A stretch of 64,000 bases of DNA from Scolanthus callimorphus. Its lineage: Eukaryota > Cnidaria > Anthozoa > Actiniaria > Edwardsiidae. Within the stretch, counting starts at the first letter, position 1, and the number at the start of each line of letters is the position of its first letter. Shown here piece after piece: positions 43,501-54,400 of the stretch. Below the pieces are notes generated by a model, which was given only the letters and a program-made list of their open reading frames with translations, did not search any database and was not told where the DNA came from. Where the stretch lies: assembly GCA_033964015.1 (NCBI GenBank), contig CM066916.1:26863404-26927403 (forward strand), read 5' to 3'. A program made the position numbers and the translations under genes.

Positions 43501-46012
43501 TGTCAATTCTACTCAGAAACACTTGCTTGTTATCTGTCTAAACTTTCTTCTTCAAAAGATTGTTTTCGCGTGATCAGAGAAGAACAGGGAACCATATTCA
43601 AGGCGAGAAACTCGTCTCAGAGTTTTCCGTCTCTAGTGTGAATACAACTATTCATAGTGGTTCCTTCAACTTTCATGACGGTTTTTTCGTCTGACGAGTT
43701 TTCCGTCTGATATGAATTCGTGAATACAAACCCGTCTAGTTTTTATCGACATGAATTCATATATAGACGGGAAACATCGTACATTTGTACAAAAGAACCT
43801 GGGCCGAGACTTGAGTGGTTACCTAGTACACCCGATCTAAGGTTCTACCTTTGTACTTTCTACAATTCTGCCTTGATACAGGGGGGAGGGGGATTACCTG
43901 GTTTTATGTTTTGCATAGTTTGCACGATTCAGAAAGATGAGCCCAAGGGTTTGTGATATAAGCGTCGCTATAATTGCTCACGATTTTATGACTCGGCCCG
44001 TAGGTTTTTGGTCGCAAAACAGATAGGAAACACGTCAAAATGCTATAAAATTGGTTTATACAGTTTTCTCTCTCAAAAAAACTGAGGACAACGAACCCCC
44101 CTCCAAGAATGTGAGCTTCAGGCCTGTATGTGCTGATTATACGACCCCTTAGTTTGTCAATGACATGTGCTAAATGCTACAACTGAACTGTTATTTTTAT
44201 TGTCATAAAGCTGTGAACATGTGCAAGCCCACATCCAAATGCCCTCAGATTGGCATCCCTCATTGTCCAGTTGGTCAGCACGTAATCTACGTAGCGGTCC
44301 ATATGCCTTTTCTAGGCTGTGGATGTGTCGTGGCGACTTGTAGCGGCTCGTGAGTAAGTACAAGTACGTTTTCATCAACCTTGTTTTGCCAGCCTATAGT
44401 CGGCCCTGGCGGTCCAAGTTACTAGGTGGGCTACCTGTGGTTGTGTAGAAGATGAAGTCATCTAGACCCCTTGAGCTCGGCCCAGCCCTCACGGTTCATC
44501 TCCGATCACAGGACGTCCGCGAAGAACGCCAAGGACTAAGGCTGCTGGCCCCAATGATTTCACCGATACCTTACAGATACATCTATTTCAGATGCATTCT
44601 AGATACATTGATTCATGAAGCAAGGAGCCCATCAACATGAGCTTTCTTTTATTGAGGGGACACAATTTGTAACCATGGCAACTAATTTCTCGTGAGAATC
44701 TAAAACTAGAGCCATATACTCCTGTGTTTGGGTTGCACACCAATTGGTAGTTTTCACGCGACGTCATCAAATGCTAACTTCTAAACTAAAACCTCTACGG
44801 AGATGTATTTTCAGTTTTGATTATAACTCTACTGAAGCAGTCATCATGCCAAATTTCGGCATTTTCTGACACGTAGTTCCGCAAATATCGCTGAAGCTAT
44901 TTATGTCATGCAACATTAGTTATTTTGAGCGTGCTGTATTTCACTTAAGCTTAGTTTTTACAAGCTAGACGAACTAACATGTTACTAATGTTCATATCCT
45001 ACCATTCTGACAAGATTCTTGTTGATATGATTAATTGAATAGCCGTTTTAGAGAACTGGTAATTTGGCCGCCATCTGCTTGGGCACCAACATGGCGGCTC
45101 CATACATTTACTGTACAAAATGGGCGCGTTCATTTCCATATATTTCGCTCGGAAAACCCTCAATAAGGGTCTCAAATTTACCCAGAAAACATAATTTTGT
45201 GTTCTCTTTACAGCTCTTTAGAGCATACAGTATTTTAAATGATATTTTGGGAGATAAATTTAGTCACGTGACAACTGAAAACCAACATATCAAGAAAGTG
45301 CTGTCGTTTTTATGGCAAATCCACGCGGGCTGCCTGTGGTGTTCAAATCTCGTCTCAGGTCCCTCCGCGGGGAACAAAAACAAAATGGCGACCAAGAGAA
45401 GGATGTTTCTCGAGTATCTGCAAGTTTTGGCAAAAGATATGAGGAAAAAATACTTACAGACCTTGCAAATAACAGGGCCGTAGCTAGCAGTTGCCCCCTC
45501 CCCCAGCGAAGTAAAAATTTTAGTGTCAACATGTGGGGAAAAACCTGCTTGCCCCCCCCCCCCCCAGAAAAAACAAAGAATGACCAAGGCCTGCCCCCCA
45601 GTCAAAAATTTCTAGCTACGGGCCTTGAATAAGGGAAGGGGGTAGTAGTAGTAACCTTTATTTATACACGGTACAAGTTCCCTCAGGATTTAAATGAATT
45701 ACATAAGCTATATAGTGATATATATTATATGGTACGGTAATATGGTACTTCCTATAATCTAAGAAAGTTTTGCAAGGTCGGCAAATCGACAGTTTTTGGC
45801 GAAATTTTCTTGATATGGAATAGGTGATGGAGACTCCTGTTGATGGGTTCCTGCATTCATATTGATACCATCAGGACAGTTCACTAATGTTTATTCATGA
45901 AATTGTTTAAAGCTCACGCCTGTTTTCTTTCTTTTTTTTTTTTTTACTTTTCAGATCCCAAAGTGTTACAAGAAGACAGTACGGCTTCTCGGGACACAAA
46001 TACTTAAAATAG
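40464..46012 (+). CDS. Gene 2: complete secreted collagen-cassette precursor, 148 aa
   Basis: Five exons (40464-40521, 41563-41718, 42999-43034, 44211-44349, 45955-46012) total 447 nt and join in frame. Order: signal peptide [17 protein letters not shown] (1-17); [14 protein letters not shown]; 13 Gly-X-Y triplets; [12 protein letters not shown]; six-Cys domain (CKPTSKC, IPHCPVG, PFLGCGC, ATC); tail [12 protein letters not shown]. Dibasic KR before each cassette would suit furin/PC-type cleavage (inference). Thirteen Gly-X-Y triplets, poly-Pro, KR propeptide and small size resemble cnidarian minicollagens, but the Cys pattern is not the compact CxxxCxxxCxxxCxxxCC. A secreted structural, capsule or matrix protein is the best guess. 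It is the paralogue of gene 1, 26 kb upstream on the same strand. The start is the only ATG before the hydrophobic stretch. Confidence 0.8.
40700..40930 (+). repeat. Intron 1 copy of a duplicated segment (partner 42340-42720)
   Basis: Blocks TGGGACTCGTCCCATTCCTC, ACTAAAGTGAAACAA, TTCGTCATTCAC, CACGTGGCGGCAT and GCCGCGCCAACATCGTGTCG recur in order in intron 2. Together with the similar 60 bp before exons 2 and 3, this shows exon plus upstream intron was duplicated. Confidence 0.6.
41563..41718 (+). CDS. Gene 2 exon 2 (collagen cassette)
   Basis: Acceptor CATCTTAG, donor GGGA|GTAAGT, phase 1-1. Encodes [12 protein letters not shown] and 13 Gly-X-Y triplets, mostly GPP with GLP, GRS, GVP and GPA variants. 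The number lies in the 12-16 range known for minicollagens. Confidence 0.82.
42340..42720 (+). repeat. Intron 2 copy of the duplicated segment, split by an insertion
   Basis: Same block order as 40700-40930, but 42480-42602 interrupts it with a copy of the element at 6440-6600. The insertion is therefore younger than the intron duplication. Confidence 0.6.
42480..42602 (-). mobile_element. Insertion in the intron 2 duplicate
   Basis: Absent from the intron 1 copy and reverse-complementary to 6440-6600. Termini GTGCTGTTTACGA and AACAGTGAATAGCGC. About 120 bp, non-coding, contains CCAATCGATCTCTG on its reverse strand. Confidence 0.55.
42999..43034 (+). CDS. Gene 2 exon 3 (degenerate cassette)
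   Basis: 36-nt exon, phase 1-1, acceptor CATCTTAG, donor GCGA|GTAAGT. Encodes [12 protein letters not shown] and no Gly-X-Y. The 60 bp before it is near-identical to that before exon 2, so it is a duplicate that lost its collagen part. Confidence 0.68.
43202..43650. mobile_element. MITE-E with TIR TAGCTGTATTCACACTAGA
   Basis: Left TAGCTGTATTCACACTAGA and right TCTAGTGTGAATACAACTA are inverted. Inside, 43219-43420 is an A/T-rich (TAGA)n and antisense-tail-like stretch, and the right half matches 36080-36246. Located in gene 2 intron 3. Confidence 0.58.
44211..44349 (+). CDS. Gene 2 exon 4 (six-cysteine domain)
   Basis: Acceptor TGTCATAAAG, donor GGCTC|GTGAGT, phase 1 in and 2 out. Encodes [19 protein letters not shown], then [20 protein letters not shown]. 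Spacing C-x5-C-x7-C-x17-C-x1-C-x4-C, two residues longer than gene 1 in the first loop only. Confidence 0.72.
45474..45627. mobile_element. MITE with TIR AGGGCCGTAGCTAG
   Basis: AGGGCCGTAGCTAGCAG at the left and CTAGCTACGGGCCTT at the right are inverted. C-rich tracts (CCCCCTCCCCC and a 15-C run) lie inside. In gene 2 intron 4. Confidence 0.6.
45955..46012 (+). CDS. Gene 2 exon 5 (RRQYGF tail and stop)
   Basis: A long polypyrimidine tract and TTTTCAG precede it. Encodes [18 protein letters not shown], then TAG. The stop codon's last two bases belong to the AGAATA target duplication of the insertion that follows directly. Confidence 0.68.
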
Positions 46013-46147
46013 AATAATGAGATAGAGTCGAAACTCCGGGTGATGCGTGACCCTTGTAAAGAAATGGTGAAAAATCGAATCAATAAAGTGAAAAAGTGTC
46101 AGTGTAATTTAAGACAAACGTTTCGGGCATGGCCCTTCATCAGAATA
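46011..46147 (-). mobile_element. Penelope-like element fragment with hammerhead-like core and AATAAA
   Basis: AGAATA at 46011-46016 and 46142-46147 frames a 125-bp insertion that the gene 1 3' UTR lacks. On the minus strand 46143-46113 reads CTGATGA, a GGGC-CAT-GCCC hairpin, GAAAC and GTTTGTC, which is the hammerhead core order found in Penelope-like elements. Stem I pairing is poor, so activity is doubtful. AATAAA at 46082-46087 on the plus strand may serve gene 2. Confidence 0.5.
46082..46087 (+). terminator. AATAAA, candidate poly(A) signal of gene 2
   Basis: First canonical AATAAA after the gene 2 stop codon, 70 bp downstream, inside the inserted fragment. Confidence 0.45.
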
Positions 46148-49100
46148 GACTAGTTTGTTGGATGATTGGTTCAATATATATTTTATTTGGCATTACCAGT
46201 AAACTAATTAAAACAGTATTAAATGACGTTGTGGTTTCGTAGTCTAATATCAGGGGCGGGTTTAGAAAAAAAAACCTGACTGTAAGGCACTAAGAATTAT
46301 GACAATAAATGGCCCAAAAAACGTCCCTTAAATCTAACTGTACTGTTTGCTACAGTTGCAATAGACTAAATCCGCCCTAGTCTCCCGCGCAGCCCGTCAT
46401 TCTGAATCTGCGCGGGAGACAAATCCGCCCTTGGAGTAGTCAGTTTGTTTCGCCTCCTTTGTCGGTGGTAAGAATTGCATTTTGTGAGTCATAATCTGCC
46501 TTTCCCGTTTTTGCTCAACATTTTTATTTCAGCATATTTACTCGACTTGAGGAAAAAGAAAAAAAAAAAACAGGACCATACATCCAGACAAAGAGCTGAA
46601 GCGTCGTATGGCGACCGTACGGTTCTTACGCCCACGCCAGAGACTTCGGCCCTGACAGTCGCTATCCTGGGTGTTGAGTTGCTCAGTAGCTAAATACCAA
46701 TGGGTGAGAGTACGCCCGGCCACCAGACCATATCAGGATGCCCCTTGTACCGTTAAGCCTGGTTTATAAGAAAGTATCACGCGAACAAAACGTTGAAGTC
46801 CACAAAAATACATAAGATTGCTTTGGTGAAGTAACTAATGATGATCCATGCAAAATATTGATTATTTCAATTATTTTCTCATGCTTTTTTCGTTGCAACA
46901 TAACGTCCTTATGTCGTTATGTCGCTAGTGTGCACCGGGCTTTAGTGAACAATAAACATTAATTATGCATCACCAACGTATTGATAGGTCTGATGAGTGA
47001 CTTTCATCTCCATGCTCTACGTCAAAGAAGCATTTTGCATTGTCTGACGTAGCAACAGTAACTAGGGAGGTAGAAAAATGAATGCGGGATCGGTGAATTT
47101 CTCGTTAAGCACAGAAAACGCGATTCTCTGCTTGAGTAGCGGCCAAATACCAATAGGACTATTGCATCACTTGACTACGACTACCAGAATCCTTTTCAGT
47201 TTTCCTTTTTTATGCAGATCGATAAACCGCTATTTGAAACAATAGGCTGCAATTGCGCGAATAAAAGGGCCAACGCAAAGGTTTCTGGAAGTCGTAGTTA
47301 AATACGTCATAATGAAAAGTTTCTATTCCAAAGCAACTTTTTTAAATTGTGTCACGGCCACAGTGTAACGTGATACTTCATATAAACGAGTTGACGATAG
47401 GGTTGCTTTGATTTGTGATTTGTCTAGACGGCACGTGTAGTTCCACCAGGAGAGAAACTAAATTAGATTTGACCCTCGAAAAGGTCGAGCTCTAACCCCC
47501 AAGAAAGAACACCAGACAATCACAAGGAACATAAGTACTTTTTAAATTAGCTTGAGGAGACTAGATTGGTACTTTGAGAGTGAGCATGTTGGGATCAACG
47601 TGTGCAGACAGACAGAGCGGAAATTACCAAAAATGAAATGTCTAACTTCGCCATATTTCAATATATAAGCTCAAGATTCTGTATACAAAGAGTGTCTATG
47701 ACCAAAACCTTAATTCCAAAGTTTGAAGAAATTTGAGGAAAATCAATTTTAGATATGATCGAGCAATGGTTGCATAATTCCTGATCAAAGTACTAATTCT
47801 CCCATAAAATGGCACAGAAACCAAAGTTTAAAGCGTAATATCTCAAAGACGGATCAATTAGAAAAAAGTCCTTTTTTGATATTTTGTTTTTAATCTAACG
47901 AGGAGTCTGTATGCAAAAATCAAGCTTATCTAAGTTAACCTGACATTACTATTTGAAATTTAGTGATCTAAGCAATTTCTTCTCTGTCGAACGGGCATGG
48001 ATGCCCGTCCAGCCTCGACTTGACGTATTTGCCCATACATTTCCTTGAGCAAGCCAAAAGTTTCGAAAATTGGCAGTTTTCACGATGTTGCGCACGCAAC
48101 ATAAATGGGATAGGAACAATGCTTGTCTGTTTTGAATAACAAAAGCCGTCTTCGCCAGAACGAGTCAGAACGGCTCAAGGGTATTGTTCTCACAAGATCG
48201 TGAAAACGGTCAATTCATATCTCAGTCAGTTTTCAAGTAATTGTTTGAAACTTTGCAGTTGTACTAATACGGATGTGTAGAATTGGAAACTGGATTTCAT
48301 TTTCTGATAACTATTATGTATTATTATTCAATATTGCGTGATAAAGGCCTATTGTATGTGCGTGACATTTGACATTTGTTTGAACTTGAATGACGATGGT
48401 AGTCTGTTCAAGTTCAAGTTTATTTATTCTTCGTTGTAATATTTTTCTCGCATTTCACTGTAGCTTGTCATTTGAAAAGTTGACATATATCCTCGTTTCC
48501 GTTTTGTTTGTCATTCTTTTGACACTCTGATCTGAATCCTCGCAACATTTTGCCCCTGGATTTTGCCCATGTCGCGTGAGCTGCATATATTATTGCGCAA
48601 GATAAACCCAGGTCCGCCTGAAAAGCACCAAACAGACCGTATAAATAGGCGACAGCACTCTGAGCTACAATCTGCAGCGATCACTTGGACCAAGGGCCGT
48701 GTTCTTTGGCAAGGATACAGTACGGCGGATCACCGTTTGCTTGCTTTGCTGAATTCCAAACCTCTTTACTTCCTGCAGCCTAAAGGTCGTTCCGTGGTAA
48801 GTCGCAGTTGATCAGTTGATCGGAGAGGGCACGTTTGTTTTGCCCTTCCTCCATATTGTTTTCAAAGACAGCGTGGACGGTCAAAAAATGAAATAGTCCG
48901 TTTTTGTCCGAATTATAGATCGGAAAAATATAAATGCTGTAGCGTAGAAAATGCTTTATGAAAACCCTGCATCGAAATCTATACGAAATGTTGTTTTGCA
49001 ACCCGCGTTCTCAAACAACTGATTCTAAAGTCAAGCAGCTCCGCCGAGTTTCATAGAGCCAAAATGGGCATGACTTGCCAGCATTCCTCGTGTATTCGCT

Positions 49101-49796
49101 GTAGCCTTCTTTTTTACCTGGCAACGTTCTGAAATCATTACGAGAAAACGTTTTAAATTGGAAGTTCGCTCTTGCTCTTGCGCTAAAGCCGAAACGATTG
49201 TATACTAAGGCCTACGGCAATAACGTCGTGCCAGACGCGCCGTTCCAATCCAAAACGAGAAAGTTTTAGTCTATTATAAAGTCTAATGAAGCGGTATCCT
49301 TTGAAAAAGGAAAGGTTCGCCGACAGAAGAAGTTCGACTGAATTTCGACGTTTGCCGTAGGCCTAAGTTCGCACACTAAATACGGCAAATTGAGGTGAAG
49401 CTAGAAACTTGAAATATGTTTCCCAAAAACGTGGTCAGATTGCCTGAGTTTGAGTAAATACACTTCTAATTGCATGTAATGATTATTTTGCAGGATATTT
49501 GTACATTTGTATAAAATTATGCAATATTCTAGGATTCCGTGAACAGGCGAGTTAAATAAAAATACGTGACAATTGTCACGGCTGGCTGATCTATTGTATT
49601 GACGTAAAGTTTCGAGTCACGCAACTTTCTGCTCTCTCCAAAAAGGGTCTTATTTTACATGTACATGCACCAGGCACCGACAACGGATAATTAATACATG
49701 AATTTAATGGTAATAACTTCTCGGATGGTACACTTCAGCGTATTCTTGGTTTTCAGTATCACGTAACTAAATTTATCTCCCCAAATATACTATGAA

Positions 49797-50068
49797 ATGC
49801 TGTATACACCTGTTTCAATTAACGTTGCTCTGCAAAACGTAAAACCATGAACCATGCTTTATAAGTCGTAATGGTAATTCCTGCCTAAAACAAAGCGGTT
49901 CACGCCAAATTGTGTCTCAAAGTAGTAAACAAAGTGCCATTGGGTGGTTTTAGTTTAGTTTGATTTGCTAAACTCGAGGAAAATACGAGAACTAGCGTCT
50001 TCATTATGATGCATGGTTCACGGTTTTACGTTTTGCAGAGCAACGTTAATTGAAATAGGTGTACTCAA
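49797..50068. mobile_element. Palindromic MITE
   Basis: TACACCTGTTTCAATTAACG and CGTTAATTGAAATAGGTGTA are inverted termini. GCTCTGCAAAACGTAAAACC and its complement continue the arms. A diverged half copy is at 6640-6800. Confidence 0.65.
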
Positions 50069-50395
50069 TAGAACTGTAAAGAGAACACAGTTTCCTGGGT
50101 AAATTTGAGACATATTGAGTGTTTTCTCAGCAAAATACATGGAAATGAATTCGCGCCACTTTGTACAGTAAATGCAGTGCTAAAATGGCTTCCTGTCGCG
50201 ACAGCAACGCTACGTGCTGGCCAATCAAAAAGCACAAAGAGTAACGACGAAAAGACTCGGGAGTTTGATTGACGGAAGCCAGAAGGCGGTTTTACGGTTG
50301 GAAATCGTTAGCGAGAGTTCGCAGAATCATGAAAACCATAGTAACAAACCTAGATGATTATTTTGCTCATTTCGTTTGAATTTGACGACATTTAA

Positions 50396-51061
50396 GGTTA
50401 TTCCCCCGTTTTGCACGGCGCACGCTGTTCTGCGCATGGACGCGCGATCAATTCGTTCGAAAATGACGCAATCGAGCGTGCGCGCGCAAGCTAAATATCC
50501 CCATTTGAGCGAGAAACACCCAGAAAAAGTCGCTTTTTGGGATATTGCGCGAAAACAAGATTGGGCACCCCCATTTTTTATTTTACCATTTTGATAAGAC
50601 TATCATTCCCCTGTTATAAAAAAAGTTTAAAGAAATTTCCACGACAAGTTTTTGAGCTATCGTCATAAAAAGCCCCAAAATGAGACACCAAAGACTCAAA
50701 TTATCACGAGCGGTGCCGCACATTTTTGCACATTTTCAAGAGTAGCGTCAACACGCACAGGAAATTAAACATTCCAATGTTCGTCCTAGGTAGTAACGCA
50801 TCCAACAGTTCTGTTCAAACTTGCAAGCGAACTGGATTGCTTCATTAGTGAGCGTTTTATCACAATTTTCTTGTTTCACGTATTCCTTCACAAAATAGCC
50901 CTCAGACACTAAAAATGGGGTATGTTTGCGCCATCACAGTTTCTAAACGAGCATGGGCACCCCCTCTTTTTATTTCATATTTTCATTCCTTATATACTAA
51001 ATAGTAAATAGACAAATTAAGAAAAATATTCTACGACAAGTTTTATTTCAGGGGAATTACC
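50396..51061. mobile_element. TTAA-flanked element
   Basis: TTAA at 50392-50395 and 51062-51065. Termini GGTTATTCCCCCG and CAGGGGAATTACC are imperfect inverted repeats. Inside, two similar blocks (GGGCACCCCCATTTTTTATTT and GGGCACCCCCTCTTTTTATTT) appear. No coding capacity seen. Confidence 0.45.
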
Positions 51062-51397
51062 TTAAGCAACCTAAATTTGCCTCAAAATCGTGACACTGCC
51101 CCTTTAAGAAGTTACCATTTTGATGACGTCACGTGACGGCTAGCGGAAGGGTATACAATTTTAACTGGTCTATGGTAGGGTATAAAAAAACGATGATATT
51201 TGGTTGGTCTCTGATGGGGTCAGGGTTTTGGAGGCCTTGGTGGCACACTTCTACGCAACAATCAGTGGACTAGTCCCCCGGGGATTGAATTGTCTGGCCC
51301 TACCGGTATGGCCCGCCTCCATATGAACAGACGCTAGCATTACAACTAACTTATTTTAATTGCTTTCAGAAGATTGTGTACTTGAAAAGCAGTCAGG

Positions 51398-51494
51398 ATG
51401 GTCATCAACGTCGAAGAAGTAGAAAACGCATTCGAGTGGGAGACATTTGAAAATGGCAAACCGTACCTTGGGACATACAGGATGGAGATACCAA
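51398..51494 (+). CDS. Gene 3 exon 1 (start codon)
   Basis: Acceptor TTGCTTTCAG at 51369 leaves 28 nt of leader, so an untranslated exon probably lies upstream. ATG encodes MVINVEEVENAFEWETF. Donor CCAA|GTATGT, phase 1, directly followed by the minisatellite. Confidence 0.75.
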
Positions 51495-54400
51495 GTATGT
51501 TCTAATATCTCGGTATTGGTACAATTTATTTGGCCTACATTGGTTTTCTAATCTCGGTATTGGTACAAATTATTTGGGCTACATTTGTGTTCTAATCTCG
51601 GTATTGGTACAATTTATTAGGGCTACATTTCTGTTCTAATCTCGGTATTGGTACAAATTATTTGGGCTACATTTGTGTTCTAATCTCGGTATTGGAACAA
51701 TTTTTTTGGTCTGACATTTGTGTTCCAATGTCGGTATTGGTACAATTTATTTGGGCTACATTTGTGTTCTAATCTCGGTATTGGTACAATTTATTTGGCC
51801 TACATTTGTGTTCTAATCTCGGTATTGGTACAATTTATTTGGCCTACATTTGTGTTCTAATCTCTGTATTGGAGCAATTTTTTTGGTCTGACATTTGTGT
51901 TCCAATGTCGGTATTGGTACAATTTATTTGGGCTACATTTGTGTTCTAATCTCGGTATTAGTACAATTTATTTGGCCTACATTGGTTTTCTAATCTCGGT
52001 ATTGGTACAAATTATTTGGGCTACATTTGTGTTCTAATCTCGGTATTGGTACAATTTATTAGGGCTACATTTCTGTTCTAATCTCGGTATTGGTACAAAT
52101 TATTTGGGCTACATTTGTGTTCTAATCTCGGTATTGGTACAATTTATTTGGCCTGCCATTTGTGTTCTAATCTCGGCATTGGTACAATTTATTTGGCCTG
52201 ACATTTGTGTTCTAATCTCGGCATTGGTACAATTATTTGGGCTACATTTGTGTTCTAATCTCGGTATTAGTACAATTTATTTGGCCTGACATTTGTGTTC
52301 TAATCTCTGTATTGGTACAATTTATTTGGGCTACATTTGTGTTCTAATCTCGGTATTGGTACAATTTATTTGGGCTACATTTGTGTTCTAATCTCGGCAT
52401 TGGTACAATTTATTTGGCCTGACATTTGTTTTCTAATCTCGGCATTGGTACAATTTATTTGGCCTGACATTTGTGTTCTAATCTCGGCATTGGTACAAGT
52501 TATTTGGGCTACATTTGTGTTCTAATCTCGGTATTGGTACAATTTATTTGGCCTGACATTTGTGTTCTAATCTCGGCATTGGTACAATTTATTCGGGCTA
52601 CTTTTGTGTTCTAATCTCGGTATTTGTACAATTTATTTGGGCTACATTTGTGTTCTAATCTCGGTATTGGTACAATTTATTTGGCCTGACATTTGTGTTC
52701 TAATCTCGGCATTGGTACAATTTATTTGGGCTTCATTTGTGTTCTAATCTCGGTATTGGTACAATTTATTTGGCCTGACATTTGTGTTCTAATCTCGGCA
52801 TTGGTACAATTTATTTGGGCTACATTTGTTTTCTAATCTCGGTATTTGTACAATTTATTTGGGCTACATTTGTGTTCTTATCTCGGTATTGGTACAATTT
52901 ATTTGGCCTGACATTTGTGTTCTAATCTCGGCATTGGTACAATTTATTTGGCCTCACCTTTGTGACAAATAATGATACACAGTGGCGTGCGGGTCTCCAG
53001 GGGAGTTTAGACATGCAAATCGGCAATGATTACGACAAAGAATTTATCACAGAAGAGTGATATGATGAAATGCGATTAGCATTTTTGGCTTCAAAAAGGG
53101 GGGAATCTTGAGCCCTCTTCCTGGCTTCGTCCCTGGTACGAGTACATCAAGCTTGAAGTCTCTGTGTTGGGGTATACCTCCGTGTATTCCCAGATGACAA
53201 ATTGTGTTCAGTTATTATTTCATCATGATTCGTTCTACTAAACTTAAAAGGTTATCAAATCATTGAGATAGTTCGTGCGCTCTGATTGGTCGAGAGCTGT
53301 GTTTCAAATCTCTATGAAGGTCATAGAAATGACGCCATAACGCTTCAAATCAACGCCAAATTGCCGCGTTTGATTATTGTTCTCGCTTTAGAAATAATTT
53401 CATAAAAGAAATAAAACATTTTTTCTGTGCCTTCATAGAGTTTTGAAAACCTCGGCTTTCGTTTGGGAGAATTCTCGACCTCGTCTCGTGCTTCATGATC
53501 TGCTCTCGAATTCTCCCAAACAACGCCTCGGTTTTCAAAACTCTAAGAAGGCACAGAACAAATGTTTTATTTCTTAATTTTGTGACGCAATTCGAGAGCA
53601 ATACACTGGTTCTTACACGGGGGTCCTGTGTTGTGGACATACCGTAAAATTTAAGAGGACAAAAACATACGCTCATTATAAAACAAAGCGAGACCAAAGG
53701 AAGGAGCCTCAATCACATGCTGATGGGCGACCGAAGCACGAAGTAGATAAATCTATTTTTAGATCGCAGATTGTGACTCCCGTGAGAATTAGTTGCCATG
53801 GTTACTAACTATGTCCTCTCTCCTCTCTCTCTCTACCAAGAGTTTCGAAGTTTTAAATTCTTTTAAAATAGATACATCCAGAGCTTGGCTGGTCGTCTGT
53901 GCCTCGATTACTTTAATTTGATATTAAAAAACGTGGATCCCCCCTCTTAGAACTTCTGGATACGCCCCTGTAAGCTCCAGCTTGTTGTGGACAAACTCAG
54001 GTTTCTTCACAACATATTGGCGACAGGTTCAAGACTATCGAATGTTGAGCGAATTTCAAATGCACCTAGCCAATCATGAACGCCGAGAAAAAAAACAAGT
54101 TGCTGCTGAATGGTTTCCCAGTCAGCCAATCACGATTTAAATCGCCGTAAACCTCTGTGAGTTTTGTGGTAGCCTGCGTAGCGGCTCTAAAAGGGAAGGG
54201 GAGGGAGTCGGGGCGAGCGAAAACCAGAAATAGCGCGGGCCGCAAGGGGTTCCCACGCCCCGTCTCCCTCCCCTCGCCCCCTCTCCCTCCCCTTCCCTTT
54301 TAGAGCCGCTACACAGGCTAGTTTTGTGGCGTATCAGGTGTTTCTTAATGATCTTTTAGGGGTTATTCTGAAGCTTGGCCACGCCCATTTTTAGCGGGGT

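Larger units (their letters stand above)
46230..51360. other. Intergenic region between genes 2 and 3
   Basis: 46756-46943 resembles MITE-A (AAGCCTGGTTTATAAG ... TAGTGTGCACCGGGCTT). 48405-48450 looks like an antisense retroelement tail (TCAAGTTCAAGTTTATTTATTC). 50065-50230 is the inverse of 45060-45240 (GTAAAGAGAACACA, TTACCCAGAAAAC blocks). 50262-50350 is half of the palindrome at 13430. From 46950 to 49790 I see no gene; the open stretch 48563-48811 is unrecognised. Confidence 0.45.

Noticed and set aside
40464..46012. Calling gene 2 a classical minicollagen
   Set aside because: Size, Gly-X-Y number and poly-Pro fit, but there is no N-terminal Cys domain and the C-terminal Cys spacing differs from CxxxCxxxCxxxCxxxCC.
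46113..46143. An active hammerhead ribozyme on the minus strand
   Set aside because: Core and stem II are present, but bases flanking the core do not pair into a convincing stem I.
52104..52525. Open frames reading VLISALVQFIW repeats
   Set aside because: They are translations of the 44-45-bp minisatellite within gene 3 intron 1, interrupted whenever the unit length changes.
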